Below are positions 36,532-45,719 of a stretch of DNA of 64,000 nt, in pieces. Source of the stretch: Thermohalobaculum sp039030715 (lineage in GTDB: Bacteria; Pseudomonadota; Alphaproteobacteria; Rhodobacterales; Rhodobacteraceae). A program made the position numbers and the translations under genes. Location of the stretch: positions 9,073 to 73,072 of the forward strand of contig JBCCDU010000011.1 of the NCBI GenBank assembly GCA_039030715.1, read 5' to 3'. The stretch's first letter is position 1. The number at the start of each line of letters is the position of its first letter. Below the pieces are notes generated by a model, which did no database searches, was not told the origin of the DNA, and saw nothing but the letters and a program-made list of their open reading frames with translations.

Positions 36532-37830
36532 ATGTCCGAAAACGCCCCCCGCACCGCGAAGCTGACCATCGGCGATAAATCGGCCGAGTTCCCGATTTAC
36601 GATGGCGTACATGGCCCATCTGTTGTGGACGTTCGCTCCCTCTACAAGGAACTAGACGTCTTCACCTACGATCCGGGTTTCACCTCCACCGGGAGCTGCG
36701 AGAGCCAGATCACCTATATCGATGGCGACAAGGGCGAGCTTTTGTATCGCGGATATCCCATCGACCAGTTGGCCGAGAAATCGCATTACCTCGAGGTCTG
36801 CTATCTGCTGCTCTACGGCGAACTGCCGACCGCGAGCGCAATGGAGGACTTTGAGAACCGGGTGACCCGCCACACCATGCTGCACGAGCAGATGCAGAAC
36901 TTCTATCGCGGGTTCCGGCGCGATGCACACCCGATGGCGATTGTCTGCGGCGTGGTTGGCGCGATGTCGGCTTTCTACCACGACAGCACCGATATCAGCG
37001 ATCCATGGCAGCGCGAGGTCGCTTCCGTCAGAATGATCGCGAAGCTGCCTACTATCTGCGCCTGGGCATATAAATACTCGATCGGTCAGCCGTTCATTTA
37101 TCCGCGCAACGATCTCGATTACGCGACCAACTTCCTGCACATGTGTTTCGCCACACCGTGCGAGGATTACCCGGTGGATCCGATCCTCAGTCGCGCGATG
37201 GATCGCATCATGACTTTGCATGCGGATCATGAGCAGAACGCTTCGACCTCCACCGTGCGTCTTGCGGGGTCCAGCCAGGCCAACCCGTTCGCCTGCATTG
37301 CCGCCGGCGTCGCCTGCCTCTGGGGTCCTGCCCATGGCGGTGCAAACCAGGCTTGCCTGGAAATGCTGCGCGAGATCGGCTCGGTCGACCGGGTCGGCGA
37401 GTATGTCGGCAAAGCGAAGGACAAGAACGACAGCTTCCGCCTGATGGGCTTTGGCCATCGGGTCTACAAGAACTTCGACCCACGCGCGAAGGTGATGCAG
37501 GAGACGGCAAAGGAAGTGCTGGATCTGCTGGGAACCGGTGACAACGAAATCCTGCAAGTCGCTCAGGCACTCGAGAAAGTTGCGCTAGAGGACGACTACT
37601 TCATCGAGAAGAAGCTCTATCCGAATGTCGATTTTTATTCGGGCATCATCCTCGAGGCGATGGGTTTCCCGACATCGATGTTTACGCCGATCTTCGCGCT
37701 CAGCCGCACGGTTGGCTGGATTGCTCAGTGGAAGGAAATGGTCGAGGATCCGACCCAGCGCATCGGTCGCCCGCGCCAGCTCTACACCGGTGCTCCCAGC
37801 CGCGATTATTCGGATGTGGAAACGCGCTAA
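36532..37830 (+). CDS. gltA: Citrate synthase
   Basis: GltA condenses oxaloacetate and acetyl-CoA at the entry of the TCA cycle. The 432-residue type II (hexameric, NADH-sensitive class) protein contains the catalytic His and CoA-site segments GPAHGGANQACLEML and MGFGHRVYKNFDPRAK, with the catalytic Asp in FYSGIILEAMG. The N-terminal domain (FTSTGSCESQITYIDGDKG) is the type II hallmark. AGAGGTAA precedes the ATG. A hairpin lies after the stop before convergent lpxB. Confidence 0.98.
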   Translation: MSENAPRTAKLTIGDKSAEFPIYDGVHGPSVVDVRSLYKELDVFTYDPGFTSTGSCESQITYIDGDKGELLYRGYPIDQLAEKSHYLEVCYLLLYGELPTASAMEDFENRVTRHTMLHEQMQNFYRGFRRDAHPMAIVCGVVGAMSAFYHDSTDISDPWQREVASVRMIAKLPTICAWAYKYSIGQPFIYPRNDLDYATNFLHMCFATPCEDYPVDPILSRAMDRIMTLHADHEQNASTSTVRLAGSSQANPFACIAAGVACLWGPAHGGANQACLEMLREIGSVDRVGEYVGKAKDKNDSFRLMGFGHRVYKNFDPRAKVMQETAKEVLDLLGTGDNEILQVAQALEKVALEDDYFIEKKLYPNVDFYSGIILEAMGFPTSMFTPIFALSRTVGWIAQWKEMVEDPTQRIGRPRQLYTGAPSRDYSDVETR

Positions 37831-37856
37831 GGATTTCCGTTCAAATTGTACCACGG

Positions 37857-37874
37857 CCCAGCCATCGTGCTGGG
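37857..37874. terminator. Hairpin between convergent gltA and lpxB
   Basis: CCCAGC-CATCGT-GCTGGG forms a 6-bp stem in the 55-base gap, followed on the plus strand by TCGTTCG. There is no clean U run, so it is a weak candidate bidirectional terminator. Confidence 0.45.
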
Positions 37875-37885
37875 TCGTTCGCGTT

Positions 37886-39052
37886 TCAGGCTTGCGGTAG
37901 CTGGCGCAGCACCGATTGTGCAGCCCGGTCGGCGGGGCCCTGCCCGTTCTGACCCAACGCGCCCATCACCATCCCAAACGCATCAAGCTGCGCCTGACGC
38001 GCTGGCCCTGGCAGCAGCAGCTTGTCCAGCGCATGGGTGACAGCGTCGACACTCAGCCCTTCCTGCAAGAACTCCGGCACGGCCTGGGTGTCGGAAACAA
38101 GGTTGACCAGATTGGCCGTGTCCACGCGGATCAGGCGGCGCACGATTGCGGCGGTCAAAGCATTTGTCCGGTAGCACGAGACCATCGGCGTGCGCGCTGC
38201 CGCCATCTCCAGGACAATCGTCCCGGACGCGATCAGTGCTGCGTCGGCAGCAGCAAAGGCGATCTGTTTCAGTTCCTCTCCGTCGGAGGGGTGGATCAGC
38301 ACCGGATCGACAGCCATGTCCCCGGCAGCCTGCTGAACCTCTCCCAACACGGTTTCGGCCATCGGAATGATCGGGCGAAGACCAGGATGGCGGGTGGCGA
38401 GGCGAGCAACGATCTGTTTGAAGACCGGCATGAGCCGAGCCACCTCGCCCCGGCGAGAGCCCGGGGCGACGAGCAATAATGGGTCCTCTGGGCGCATTCC
38501 CCAGATCCCGCGCATCTTTTCCATTGTCGCGGCATCGGGCGTCTGGCGCGCCGCGATCGGGTGGCCGACGAAATCGCAGGTCATGCCCGCTCTTTCCATA
38601 TAAGGCGGCTCGAAGGGGAGCAGCGCCAGGACATGATCGACAAACCGCGCCATATGCGCGGCGCGCTTCGGCCGCCACGCCCAGACGGACGGCGCCACAT
38701 AATGAATGGTTCGGATCGAAGGGGCTGCCGCACGCACCTTCTCGGCCACGCGCAGGCCGAAACTGGGGCTGTCGATGGTGATTAGCGCATCCGGACGCTT
38801 GGCGAGAACATCGGCGCGGGTCTGCGCGATCCGGCGCAGCAGCACCGGCAGGCGGGGCAGCACCTCCACCAGACCCATCACGTTCAGATCCAGGATATCG
38901 AACAGGGGTGTCAGACCTGCCTGCTGCATGCGCTGGCAGCCGAGCCCGGTGAACCGAATGTCGGGCTCGCGCGCGCGTAGCGCGTCCATCAGCGCGGCGC
39001 CCAAGCGGTCGCCGGAAGGTTCTCCTGCCACGAAATAGAGCAAACGGCTCAT
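37886..39052 (-). CDS. lpxB: Lipid-A-disaccharide synthase
   Basis: LpxB joins UDP-diacylglucosamine and lipid X to form the lipid A disaccharide. The 388-residue GT19 protein starts with LLYFVAGEPSGDRLGAALM and contains GLVEVLPRLPVLLRR, HYVAPSVWAWRPKRA, the Arg-rich LLVAPGSRRGEVARL and the donor-site ASGTIVLEMA. Its start overlaps the lpxI stop (ATGA). It ends a long envelope block that reads rseP-bamA-skp-fabZ-lpxA-lpxI-lpxB. Confidence 0.97.
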   Translation of the reverse strand: MSRLLYFVAGEPSGDRLGAALMDALRAREPDIRFTGLGCQRMQQAGLTPLFDILDLNVMGLVEVLPRLPVLLRRIAQTRADVLAKRPDALITIDSPSFGLRVAEKVRAAAPSIRTIHYVAPSVWAWRPKRAAHMARFVDHVLALLPFEPPYMERAGMTCDFVGHPIAARQTPDAATMEKMRGIWGMRPEDPLLLVAPGSRRGEVARLMPVFKQIVARLATRHPGLRPIIPMAETVLGEVQQAAGDMAVDPVLIHPSDGEELKQIAFAAADAALIASGTIVLEMAAARTPMVSCYRTNALTAAIVRRLIRVDTANLVNLVSDTQAVPEFLQEGLSVDAVTHALDKLLLPGPARQAQLDAFGMVMGALGQNGQGPADRAAQSVLRQLPQA

Positions 39053-39882
39053 CGTGATTTCATCGCCCAGAGGAACAGCCCGGTTTGGTCGGCAGCCTTA
39101 ATCACGGCCTCTCGGTCGATCAGGTTGATGCCACCAGTTTCAATAGCCAAACCGTTCAGGCCAGCAGCATGGGCAGCCTCGATTGTAGCGACGCCTATGC
39201 TGGGCAGATCGACGCGACGGTCCTGACCAGTCTTTGGCAACTTGATCAGAACGCCCGACGGTCTGGCCCCGCGCAATTCCTCTGGCAAGCCCATGATCGC
39301 AGTTAAAAGGGCATCTGTACCCGCGATCGCCTCGACGCCCAAGCAAACGCCCTCGGCAATGACCACGGCCTGGCCGATATCGTGAGGGCTGAGCGCCGCG
39401 AGGATTTCCGCGCCCCGCGCCGCATCCTGGCGATCCAGTACAGTGGGCGAGTGCTGGCCGAGCACGCCCTCCTCCTCCACCTTCAGCGAGGCGAGATAAT
39501 CCTGTGCCCCGCGCAGACGAAACCCCTCCGCCTCGAAAATCGCACCGAGACCAGAGAGGAGCGCATCGTCGCCTCCGCGCAGCAAGCCGCGCACCTGACC
39601 GACAATCTTAAGCGCGCCGGCGTCGAACAACCATGGACGCAGACGCGGGCGACTGGTGCGCCCCGCGAAGACGACTTCCTCGACACCCGCTTCACGCAGC
39701 GCCCGGAACAACCGGCCCGGTTTTTCGAACAGATGCTCTTGATGGGGATGGGCCGACATCCAGTCCTGGCTGTCCTGCGGAAAGCTCACAACCAGATAGG
39801 GCACGTCCCGGCTGCGGCAGTCCTCGGCGATCATCCGTGGCAGATCATCCCGGCCCGCGATGATGGCGAGCTTGGAGGACAT
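39049..39882 (-). CDS. lpxI: UDP-2,3-diacylglucosamine diphosphatase LpxI
   Basis: LpxI (DUF1009) hydrolyses UDP-2,3-diacylglucosamine to lipid X and is the alphaproteobacterial replacement for LpxH. The 277-residue protein shows KLAIIAGRDDLPRMIAEDC, VVFAGRTSRPRL, VVIAEGVCLGVEAIAGTDALL (split by the catalytic region) and KLPKTGQDRRVDLPSIGV. It overlaps lpxA by one base upstream and lpxB by four bases downstream, consistent with coupled translation of the lipid A enzymes. Confidence 0.96.
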   Translation of the reverse strand: MSSKLAIIAGRDDLPRMIAEDCRSRDVPYLVVSFPQDSQDWMSAHPHQEHLFEKPGRLFRALREAGVEEVVFAGRTSRPRLRPWLFDAGALKIVGQVRGLLRGGDDALLSGLGAIFEAEGFRLRGAQDYLASLKVEEEGVLGQHSPTVLDRQDAARGAEILAALSPHDIGQAVVIAEGVCLGVEAIAGTDALLTAIMGLPEELRGARPSGVLIKLPKTGQDRRVDLPSIGVATIEAAHAAGLNGLAIETGGINLIDREAVIKAADQTGLFLWAMKSR

Positions 39883-40670
39883 CAGTCGTCTCGCGGCGTG
39901 CAGAATTTGCGCGAGCTGCCTGCCATCACAAAAGCGGCGATCTCCTGCACCGGGGCGACGCCCGCATAGGTCTTCGCAAGCACCTCCGCCCGCTCAACCA
40001 GCGAGCCTTCCTCGGCAAACAACTCGCGATAGGCGGCGCGCAAGGCGTGGATGGTCGCCCGATCAAAACCGCGACGTTTCAAACCGATCAGATTGAGCCC
40101 ACCCAGACCCGCCCGATTGCCGATGGCCGAACCGAAGGGAATCACATCCTTCTCCACTCCGGTCATGCCGCCCACGACCGCATGGGCGCCGATGCGGGCG
40201 AACTGATGCACCGCGCAGAGACCGCCTAGAAGGGCAAAGTCCTGCACCTCGACATGCCCGCCGAGCGTCGCGTTATTCGCCATGATGACATCCGAGCCGA
40301 CGCGGCAGTCATGCCCCACATGGCTGCCCATCATCAGCAGGCAGCGATCACCCACGCTGGTCAGCATTCCGCCACCCGTTGTACCTGGGTTCAGCGTCAC
40401 ATGCTCGCGGATCATACAATCGGTACCGATTTCAAGCCGGCTTTCTTCACCCCCGAACTTCAAGTCCTGGGGTTGGTGACCGACCGAGGCGAAGGGCCAC
40501 ACCCGCGTACGCGCGCCGATTTCGGTGCGCCCGGCCACAGCGACATGCGAGATCAACTCGACCCCATCGCCCAACACGACACCGCTTCCGACCATGCAGA
40601 ACGGTCCAATAGAGACATCCTGACCCAGGATCGCGCCATCTTCGACGATCGAGCTTGGATGGATGCCCAA
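39882..40670 (-). CDS. lpxA: UDP-N-acetylglucosamine acyltransferase
   Basis: LpxA adds the 3-hydroxyacyl chain to UDP-GlcNAc, the first step of lipid A synthesis. The 262-residue left-handed beta-helix has hexapeptide repeats from the N-terminus (IHPSSIVEDGAILGQDV) and the catalytic His in GSHVGHDCRVGSD. The C-terminal helical domain begins near residue 190 (GLNLIGLKRRGFDRATI). The start appears to be TTG, four bases after fabZ. The neighbours fabZ, lpxI and lpxB confirm the pathway. Confidence 0.97.
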   Translation of the reverse strand: MGIHPSSIVEDGAILGQDVSIGPFCMVGSGVVLGDGVELISHVAVAGRTEIGARTRVWPFASVGHQPQDLKFGGEESRLEIGTDCMIREHVTLNPGTTGGGMLTSVGDRCLLMMGSHVGHDCRVGSDVIMANNATLGGHVEVQDFALLGGLCAVHQFARIGAHAVVGGMTGVEKDVIPFGSAIGNRAGLGGLNLIGLKRRGFDRATIHALRAAYRELFAEEGSLVERAEVLAKTYAGVAPVQEIAAFVMAGSSRKFCTPRDD

Positions 40671-40674
40671 TTGA

Positions 40675-41160
40675 TCAGGCCCGCCTCTTGTCGTCGCTGT
40701 CGATAATCATGGCCGAGTAGTCGGCCTCGGCCACTTTCGCGCCGCCGACCCGCGCTTCACCATGGAATTTGAACACATTGCCTCGGCTTTGAGTAATCGC
40801 AACATGCAGTTCAAGCACGTCGCCGGGCACGACTTTGCGCCGGAACCGGGTGTTGTCGATGGTCATAAAATAAACCAGCAGCTCCTGGTCGATCTTCTCC
40901 AGCGTTTCGACGACCAATACTCCTGCCGTCTGAGCCATAGCTTCGACGATGAGTACGCCGGGCATCACAGCTTCTTGCGGGAAATGGCCCGGGAAATAAG
41001 GTTCGTTGCTGGTCACGTTTTTGATGCCGACAGCGTTCTGACCCCGCACAATCTGCTCGACCTTGTCGATCAGCAGAAAAGGATACCGGTGGGGGATCAT
41101 CCGCTTGATGCGGGAAAGATCTGCCGTCTCGGCCTGGGGTGCTTCGGTCTCTGTCGTCAT
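40675..41160 (-). CDS. fabZ: 3-hydroxyacyl-ACP dehydratase FabZ
   Basis: FabZ dehydrates 3-hydroxyacyl-ACP in fatty acid synthesis and competes with LpxA for the same substrate, which explains the shared operon. The 161-residue hot-dog protein has the catalytic His in YFPGHFPQEAVMPGVLIVEAMAQ (His in PGHFP, Glu in VEAMAQ) and RRKVVPGDVLELHV. lpxD, often found between the outer membrane genes and fabZ in other bacteria, is absent here. The family and function are secure. Confidence 0.97.
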   Translation of the reverse strand: MTTETEAPQAETADLSRIKRMIPHRYPFLLIDKVEQIVRGQNAVGIKNVTSNEPYFPGHFPQEAVMPGVLIVEAMAQTAGVLVVETLEKIDQELLVYFMTIDNTRFRRKVVPGDVLELHVAITQSRGNVFKFHGEARVGGAKVAEADYSAMIIDSDDKRRA

Positions 41161-41228
41161 GGCGCGGCCTGTGTGGTTGTCATCATGGCTTGCATACTGG
41201 CGTCGCCCCCGAAATCAAGGGGTGCGGG

Positions 41229-41846
41229 TTATTGTTGACCCGGGGTAGCACGAGGTTGTTGCGCCCCGGTCTCCTCGGGCAAAGTCGCGCCCAGATCCTC
41301 GAAGTTGGGCAGGTCGATCAGTTCGACTTCTGCGTTATAGCGTTCGATGACTTCATCGGTCACATCAGCCTCGGGCGCCGCAATCAGGATCTGATCCGCG
41401 TCAATAATAACCGAGGCGCCATGGACTTTGAGTACATCGATCAGAATGGGATAAAGCGCGGTAAGAAGGTTTTTCCTGGCCTCCCGGAAGGCGGCCTGAA
41501 TAGCTGCCTCGTGCGATTGCGTCTCGCGCCGGATCGCGCGCACCTTTTGGTCGAATGCGGTCGTTCGGACCTCGAACTCATCCTTGGGCAGGACGTCCCG
41601 TAGTTCGGTAAGCCTCAGTTCTTCTGCATCAAGCAGCTGCTGATGGGCTTGTACCCAGAGCCTGAAATCGCCGCGCAAGTCTGTCTCGCGCTCGCGAAGA
41701 TCACGCGCGGGCACGGTTTCCGAAAGAATACGCGTGCGCGAGACAACCAGCGAATTGCCTGGTGCGGATTGCGCCCAAAGCTCCCCAGCGAAAAGACAAA
41801 AACCCAGCGCGAGAGCAGCAGGCCAGCCGGGCCGAAATAGCCCCAT
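41229..41846 (-). CDS. OmpH/Skp family periplasmic chaperone
   Basis: This 205-residue protein has a signal peptide (MGLFRPGWPAALALGFCLFA...WAQ) and a helical, charged body typical of Skp/OmpH: SLVVSRTRILSETVPARDLRE, a coiled region at about 75-140, and a C-terminal LYPILIDVLKVHGASVIIDADQILIA. Skp holds unfolded outer membrane proteins in the periplasm for BAM. ATG at 41846 is preferred; a TTG at 41867 would overlap bamA and precede the signal peptide. It sits directly after bamA (4-base gap), matching its job. Confidence 0.88.
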   Translation of the reverse strand: MGLFRPGWPAALALGFCLFAGELWAQSAPGNSLVVSRTRILSETVPARDLRERETDLRGDFRLWVQAHQQLLDAEELRLTELRDVLPKDEFEVRTTAFDQKVRAIRRETQSHEAAIQAAFREARKNLLTALYPILIDVLKVHGASVIIDADQILIAAPEADVTDEVIERYNAEVELIDLPNFEDLGATLPEETGAQQPRATPGQQ

Positions 41847-41850
41847 CGGC

Positions 41851-44274
41851 CTAGAAACGAGTCCCAACGGTCAGGCGGAACAGTTCGCTCTCGTCGAAAC
41901 TTTCATCTATCAGCGGGAAGCCGAGGCTGAGCTCGAGCGGTCCAAACGGTGTTTCGATGAACAACAACCCGCCGGCAGAAAGCCGCGGTTCGAAACTTGA
42001 AGACTGAACATCAGCGTTCAATGCGGTGTCTTTGTCGAGCTTCCAGAGCGATCCCGCGTCGACGAAGACACCCCCGAAGATGCCTAGTTCCTCTGGTAGC
42101 CCGAGCGGGAATGAGACTTCTGCCCTGACGACCGCGAACAAGTTACCGCCGAGCGCATCATCTCGCGTTTCGGTCAAATCGACCTGTTCAGGAGGGGTAT
42201 CCTCATTGTCGTCTGTATCGACCAAATTCGGCTCTGGCAGGCCATCTGCACCCAGCAACACTCCGTCAAATGTGTCTCGCGGGCCGATGCCCTCGGACGC
42301 AAAACCACGGAATGTGTCGCCGCCAATAAAGAACCGATCCTGAACCTGGCTGTCGTCGTCGAACGAGAAAACTGCGCCCCCCTCGAGTTCCAGACTTGCA
42401 ATGATCTGATCACCGAGGAAACCACGCCAGCCCTTTATGCTGCCCCGACTGCGAACGAAACGGGCCGCACCGCCCAGACCGGCGAACTCCTGATCGAATG
42501 ACAGAAGATACCCGCGGGTCGGCTCGATCGGATCGTTTCGTTGATCGAAGCTAATCGTGTAGCCAACCGATGACTTGAAACGAGATCCGTCATCGACCGC
42601 AATGATCGGCGAGATATCCGGATCCACTTCGATATCGTCTCGTACGGCAGAGTAGCGCAGTCTCAGATTGGTGTTCGGCCCCAACGGGAACCCGACAAAG
42701 GGTTCGAAACCCAGCCGGTCCTGCTGGAACGAGGACTCGCTCGACCGGTCGTCTTGAATGAAGAAGGCGCTTATGCCGACCGCAAGATCGCGATCCAGAA
42801 ATTTCGGCTCGGTGAACGAAAAGTCGTAGATTTGCGTATCGCCCGCCGCCGTCACACGCGCATTCACGATCTGGCCACGACCGAGGAAATTGCGTTCGGT
42901 GATCGCGACATTCCCGATTGGCCCGGTCGAAGAGGCAAACCCCAGACCAAATGACAACGACCCTGTTGATTGCTCCTCAACCTGCACCGTGAGGACCGTC
43001 CGGTCGGCTGCGCTGCCCTCCTCCGGCGTCAGTTCGACGCTGGAGAAATAACCAAGGCCCCGGATGCGGGCGCGGGCCCGGCGGATCTTGCGGGCATCGA
43101 ACGCATCCCCTTCAACCAACTCGATCTCGCGCCGGATAACACGGTCCAATGTCGCGGTATTGCCCTCGATATCGATCCGTTCGATGAAAATCTTCTCGCC
43201 TTCGATCAGTTCGAAAGTGATATCGATGATCAGATCTTCGGTGTTCTTGTCGGCGCGCGGACGGACCTGCACGAAGGCGAAGCCGCGCTCTGCCGCCAAA
43301 TCGCCCAACTCGTCGGCAATGTCGTTGGCGACAGAGGCACTGTAGACTTCACCCTCCAGATCCGTAGGCAGAAGGGCACGAAACTCCTCGATGTCCAAGC
43401 CGCGGGCGCTGAGGCTGACATCCAGCGCTCCAAAGGTGTATTGCTCCCCCTCCTCTACCGCGAACGACAGAAAGAAGGACTCGCGATCAGGGGTCAGCTC
43501 CGCAGTTGCAGACAGCACCGAGAAATCAGCATATCCGCGGTCGAGATAGTACTGTCGCAGCAATTCCTTATCCAGCTCAAGCCGGTCAGGATCATAAACG
43601 TCGCCAGAGAAAAATTGCGAAAGCAGGCCGCTTTCACGCGTATCGATCGCACCGCGCAGACGGGAGTCCGAGAAGACCGTGTTGCCGACAAAGTCGATCG
43701 AACTCACACCGGTCAGGTCACCTTCCGAGATCTCGAATACCAGATCCACCCGGTTGTCGGGACGCTCGATAATCACTGGTTCGACGGACGCTCCATAGCG
43801 TCCAGTACGACGATAGATCTCGATAATGGCCTGCGCATCGGCCTCAGCCGCCGAGCGGGTCAGAGGCAAGCGCGGACGCAGCGATATGATCTGCGTCAGG
43901 TCCTCGTCCGCTAGCGCGTTGTTGCCTTCGAATGCGATCTCGTTGACCGAGGGGTTCTCCACCACCTGGACGATCAGGGCATTCTCGCCCGGGATAATCT
44001 CGACATCGCGAAACAGGCCGGTGTCGAACAGGCGACGTACGGCGATATTCAGATCTTCCGCCGTGACCGTCTGATTCTGCTGCAGTTGCATGAACGAAAG
44101 GATCGTTTCGACCTCGATCCTCTGGTTCCCGCGCACGATCACCGATTGCTCGCGGGCTTGCTGGGCGGCCGCGTTGCCAGACAACTCAGGTAACGGCAAA
44201 ACCGGGTAAAGCCCCAAGGCGAAACCAAAAATGGTCACTGCACCGGCACGCCGTACGAGCGAGGTCAAACGCAT
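41851..44274 (-). CDS. bamA: Outer membrane protein assembly factor BamA
   Basis: This 807-residue Omp85 protein inserts beta-barrels into the outer membrane. A signal peptide (about 1-40) is followed by five POTRA domains (about 45-395) and a 16-strand barrel. The first POTRA begins VIVRGNQRIEVETILSF; the barrel contains the loop-6 motif as FRGF in GGDTFRGFASEGIGPRD, where many BamA have VRGF. Just after this motif is an acidic insertion (NLVDTDDNEDTPPEQVDL). The chain ends in LTVGTRF. ATG at 44274 is chosen for its GGGGAGGAGAGA ribosome site and position at the signal peptide. It lies between rseP and skp. Confidence 0.97.
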   Translation of the reverse strand: MRLTSLVRRAGAVTIFGFALGLYPVLPLPELSGNAAAQQAREQSVIVRGNQRIEVETILSFMQLQQNQTVTAEDLNIAVRRLFDTGLFRDVEIIPGENALIVQVVENPSVNEIAFEGNNALADEDLTQIISLRPRLPLTRSAAEADAQAIIEIYRRTGRYGASVEPVIIERPDNRVDLVFEISEGDLTGVSSIDFVGNTVFSDSRLRGAIDTRESGLLSQFFSGDVYDPDRLELDKELLRQYYLDRGYADFSVLSATAELTPDRESFFLSFAVEEGEQYTFGALDVSLSARGLDIEEFRALLPTDLEGEVYSASVANDIADELGDLAAERGFAFVQVRPRADKNTEDLIIDITFELIEGEKIFIERIDIEGNTATLDRVIRREIELVEGDAFDARKIRRARARIRGLGYFSSVELTPEEGSAADRTVLTVQVEEQSTGSLSFGLGFASSTGPIGNVAITERNFLGRGQIVNARVTAAGDTQIYDFSFTEPKFLDRDLAVGISAFFIQDDRSSESSFQQDRLGFEPFVGFPLGPNTNLRLRYSAVRDDIEVDPDISPIIAVDDGSRFKSSVGYTISFDQRNDPIEPTRGYLLSFDQEFAGLGGAARFVRSRGSIKGWRGFLGDQIIASLELEGGAVFSFDDDSQVQDRFFIGGDTFRGFASEGIGPRDTFDGVLLGADGLPEPNLVDTDDNEDTPPEQVDLTETRDDALGGNLFAVVRAEVSFPLGLPEELGIFGGVFVDAGSLWKLDKDTALNADVQSSSFEPRLSAGGLLFIETPFGPLELSLGFPLIDESFDESELFRLTVGTRF

Positions 44275-44364
44275 TCTCTCTCCTCCCCGTCCTGCTCGTG
44301 GATCCGGTTCTTTGCCGGAAACTTCGCGCTGGACGGGCCTGTCCCTCAACGAGGCCCCATCACC

Positions 44365-45705
44365 TCAGAGCCGCATCAGATCATTATACGTTGCGAACCC
44401 CATGAGCAACAGGACCAGACAGAGACCGATCATCATCGCGGTATTCATCACCTTCTCGCCCAGCGGTTTTCCGCGCAGCGCTTCGGCGGCGTAGAACATC
44501 AGGTGACCGCCATCCAGAATCGGTATCGGGAACAGGTTAAGTAGTCCGATCGAGGTCGAGAGAATCGCGATCAGATAAACGAAGTCCGTCAGCCCGGCCT
44601 TGGCTTGCGAAGCCGACGCCTGCGCGATGCCGATCGGACCGCCCAATTGGCTGGTATCGGCCTTGCCAAAGATGAGATCGCCCAGAAAACCCATGGTCAA
44701 AGAGATGATCCGCCACGTCTCGTTGACGCCAAATTCTGTAGCCTCCAGCAGGCCCTGCGAGACCATTGTCGCGCGCAAGCCCGCAAACCGCTCGCTGGTG
44801 ATGCCCATGGTCGGCTGAGGCACGACCTCCTTGGTGACGGGATGCTGACGCTCCATCACCGTGGGCAGCAGAGTGAAACTCATGCTCTCGCCGTCGCGCA
44901 AAACCGAAACTTCGATTTCTGTCTCCAACGGGATATCGGCTGTCAGGATCTGAAGTTCTCGGAACGTGCGCACTTCGATGCCATTGATCGCGGTGATTGC
45001 ATCGCCCGCTTGCAACCCGGCCTCCTGTGCGGGGCTCCGTGGACGCACGGCACCGATACGGGTCGCCAGCCTCTGCGAGATGGTGAGCGTCTCCTGCGCT
45101 CCATCACGCTCGATCACCAGCGTGGTCGCCGCGCCATCGGCGTCCATCAACTGGTCGATCATACCGGACCAACTGGGAACGTCTTTGCCGTTGATCTGCA
45201 AGACCCGGTCGCCCCCCTGCAGAGGGATCTCGGCGCGCATTTGTTCGTCAACCGATCCGATCAATGGTTGATCCGAGGGCTTGCCAACTGCCAGCGCAAT
45301 CCCCGCGAAAATGACAATCGACAACAGGAAGTTCGCCACCGGACCCGCCACTACAGTCAGTGCGCGTGCGGTGATGGAGGCATTGTGAAACGCGACCTTG
45401 CGTTCTTCCGGCGTCAGATCCGCATCCGAGTCGCGCGCACCCGCCGGATCCATATTGCCAACGAATTTGACGAAACCGCCCAGCGGCAGCAGCGCGACCT
45501 GCCAATGGGTGCCGCGTTTGTCGGTCCATCCAAAAAGCCGTTTACCGAACCCTACCGAGAAGGTTTTCGCCCCAATCCCACACCACCGCCCGACGATGTA
45601 GTGGCCATACTCGTGGACAAACACGACCACACCCAGCAGCAGCAGGAACGGCACGATGTAACCCAACGCCGATCCAATCAGCGGGATTTCGGTGATAAAC
45701 GACAT
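44365..45705 (-). CDS. rseP: Site-2 protease RseP (M50)
   Basis: RseP is an inner membrane zinc protease that cleaves anti-sigma factors and remnant signal peptides. The 446-residue protein has HEYGH (residues 31-35) in the first helix, two PDZ domains (about 125-290; ARIGAVRPRSPAQEAGLQAGD is readable in parts) and the LDG motif in NLFPIPILDGGH with the third zinc ligand. AGAGGTTTGG precedes the ATG. It lies 14 bases after dxr and before bamA, the standard envelope-stress arrangement. Confidence 0.97.
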   Translation of the reverse strand: MSFITEIPLIGSALGYIVPFLLLLGVVVFVHEYGHYIVGRWCGIGAKTFSVGFGKRLFGWTDKRGTHWQVALLPLGGFVKFVGNMDPAGARDSDADLTPEERKVAFHNASITARALTVVAGPVANFLLSIVIFAGIALAVGKPSDQPLIGSVDEQMRAEIPLQGGDRVLQINGKDVPSWSGMIDQLMDADGAATTLVIERDGAQETLTISQRLATRIGAVRPRSPAQEAGLQAGDAITAINGIEVRTFRELQILTADIPLETEIEVSVLRDGESMSFTLLPTVMERQHPVTKEVVPQPTMGITSERFAGLRATMVSQGLLEATEFGVNETWRIISLTMGFLGDLIFGKADTSQLGGPIGIAQASASQAKAGLTDFVYLIAILSTSIGLLNLFPIPILDGGHLMFYAAEALRGKPLGEKVMNTAMMIGLCLVLLLMGFATYNDLMRL

Positions 45706-45719
45706 CCAAACCTCTGTTT

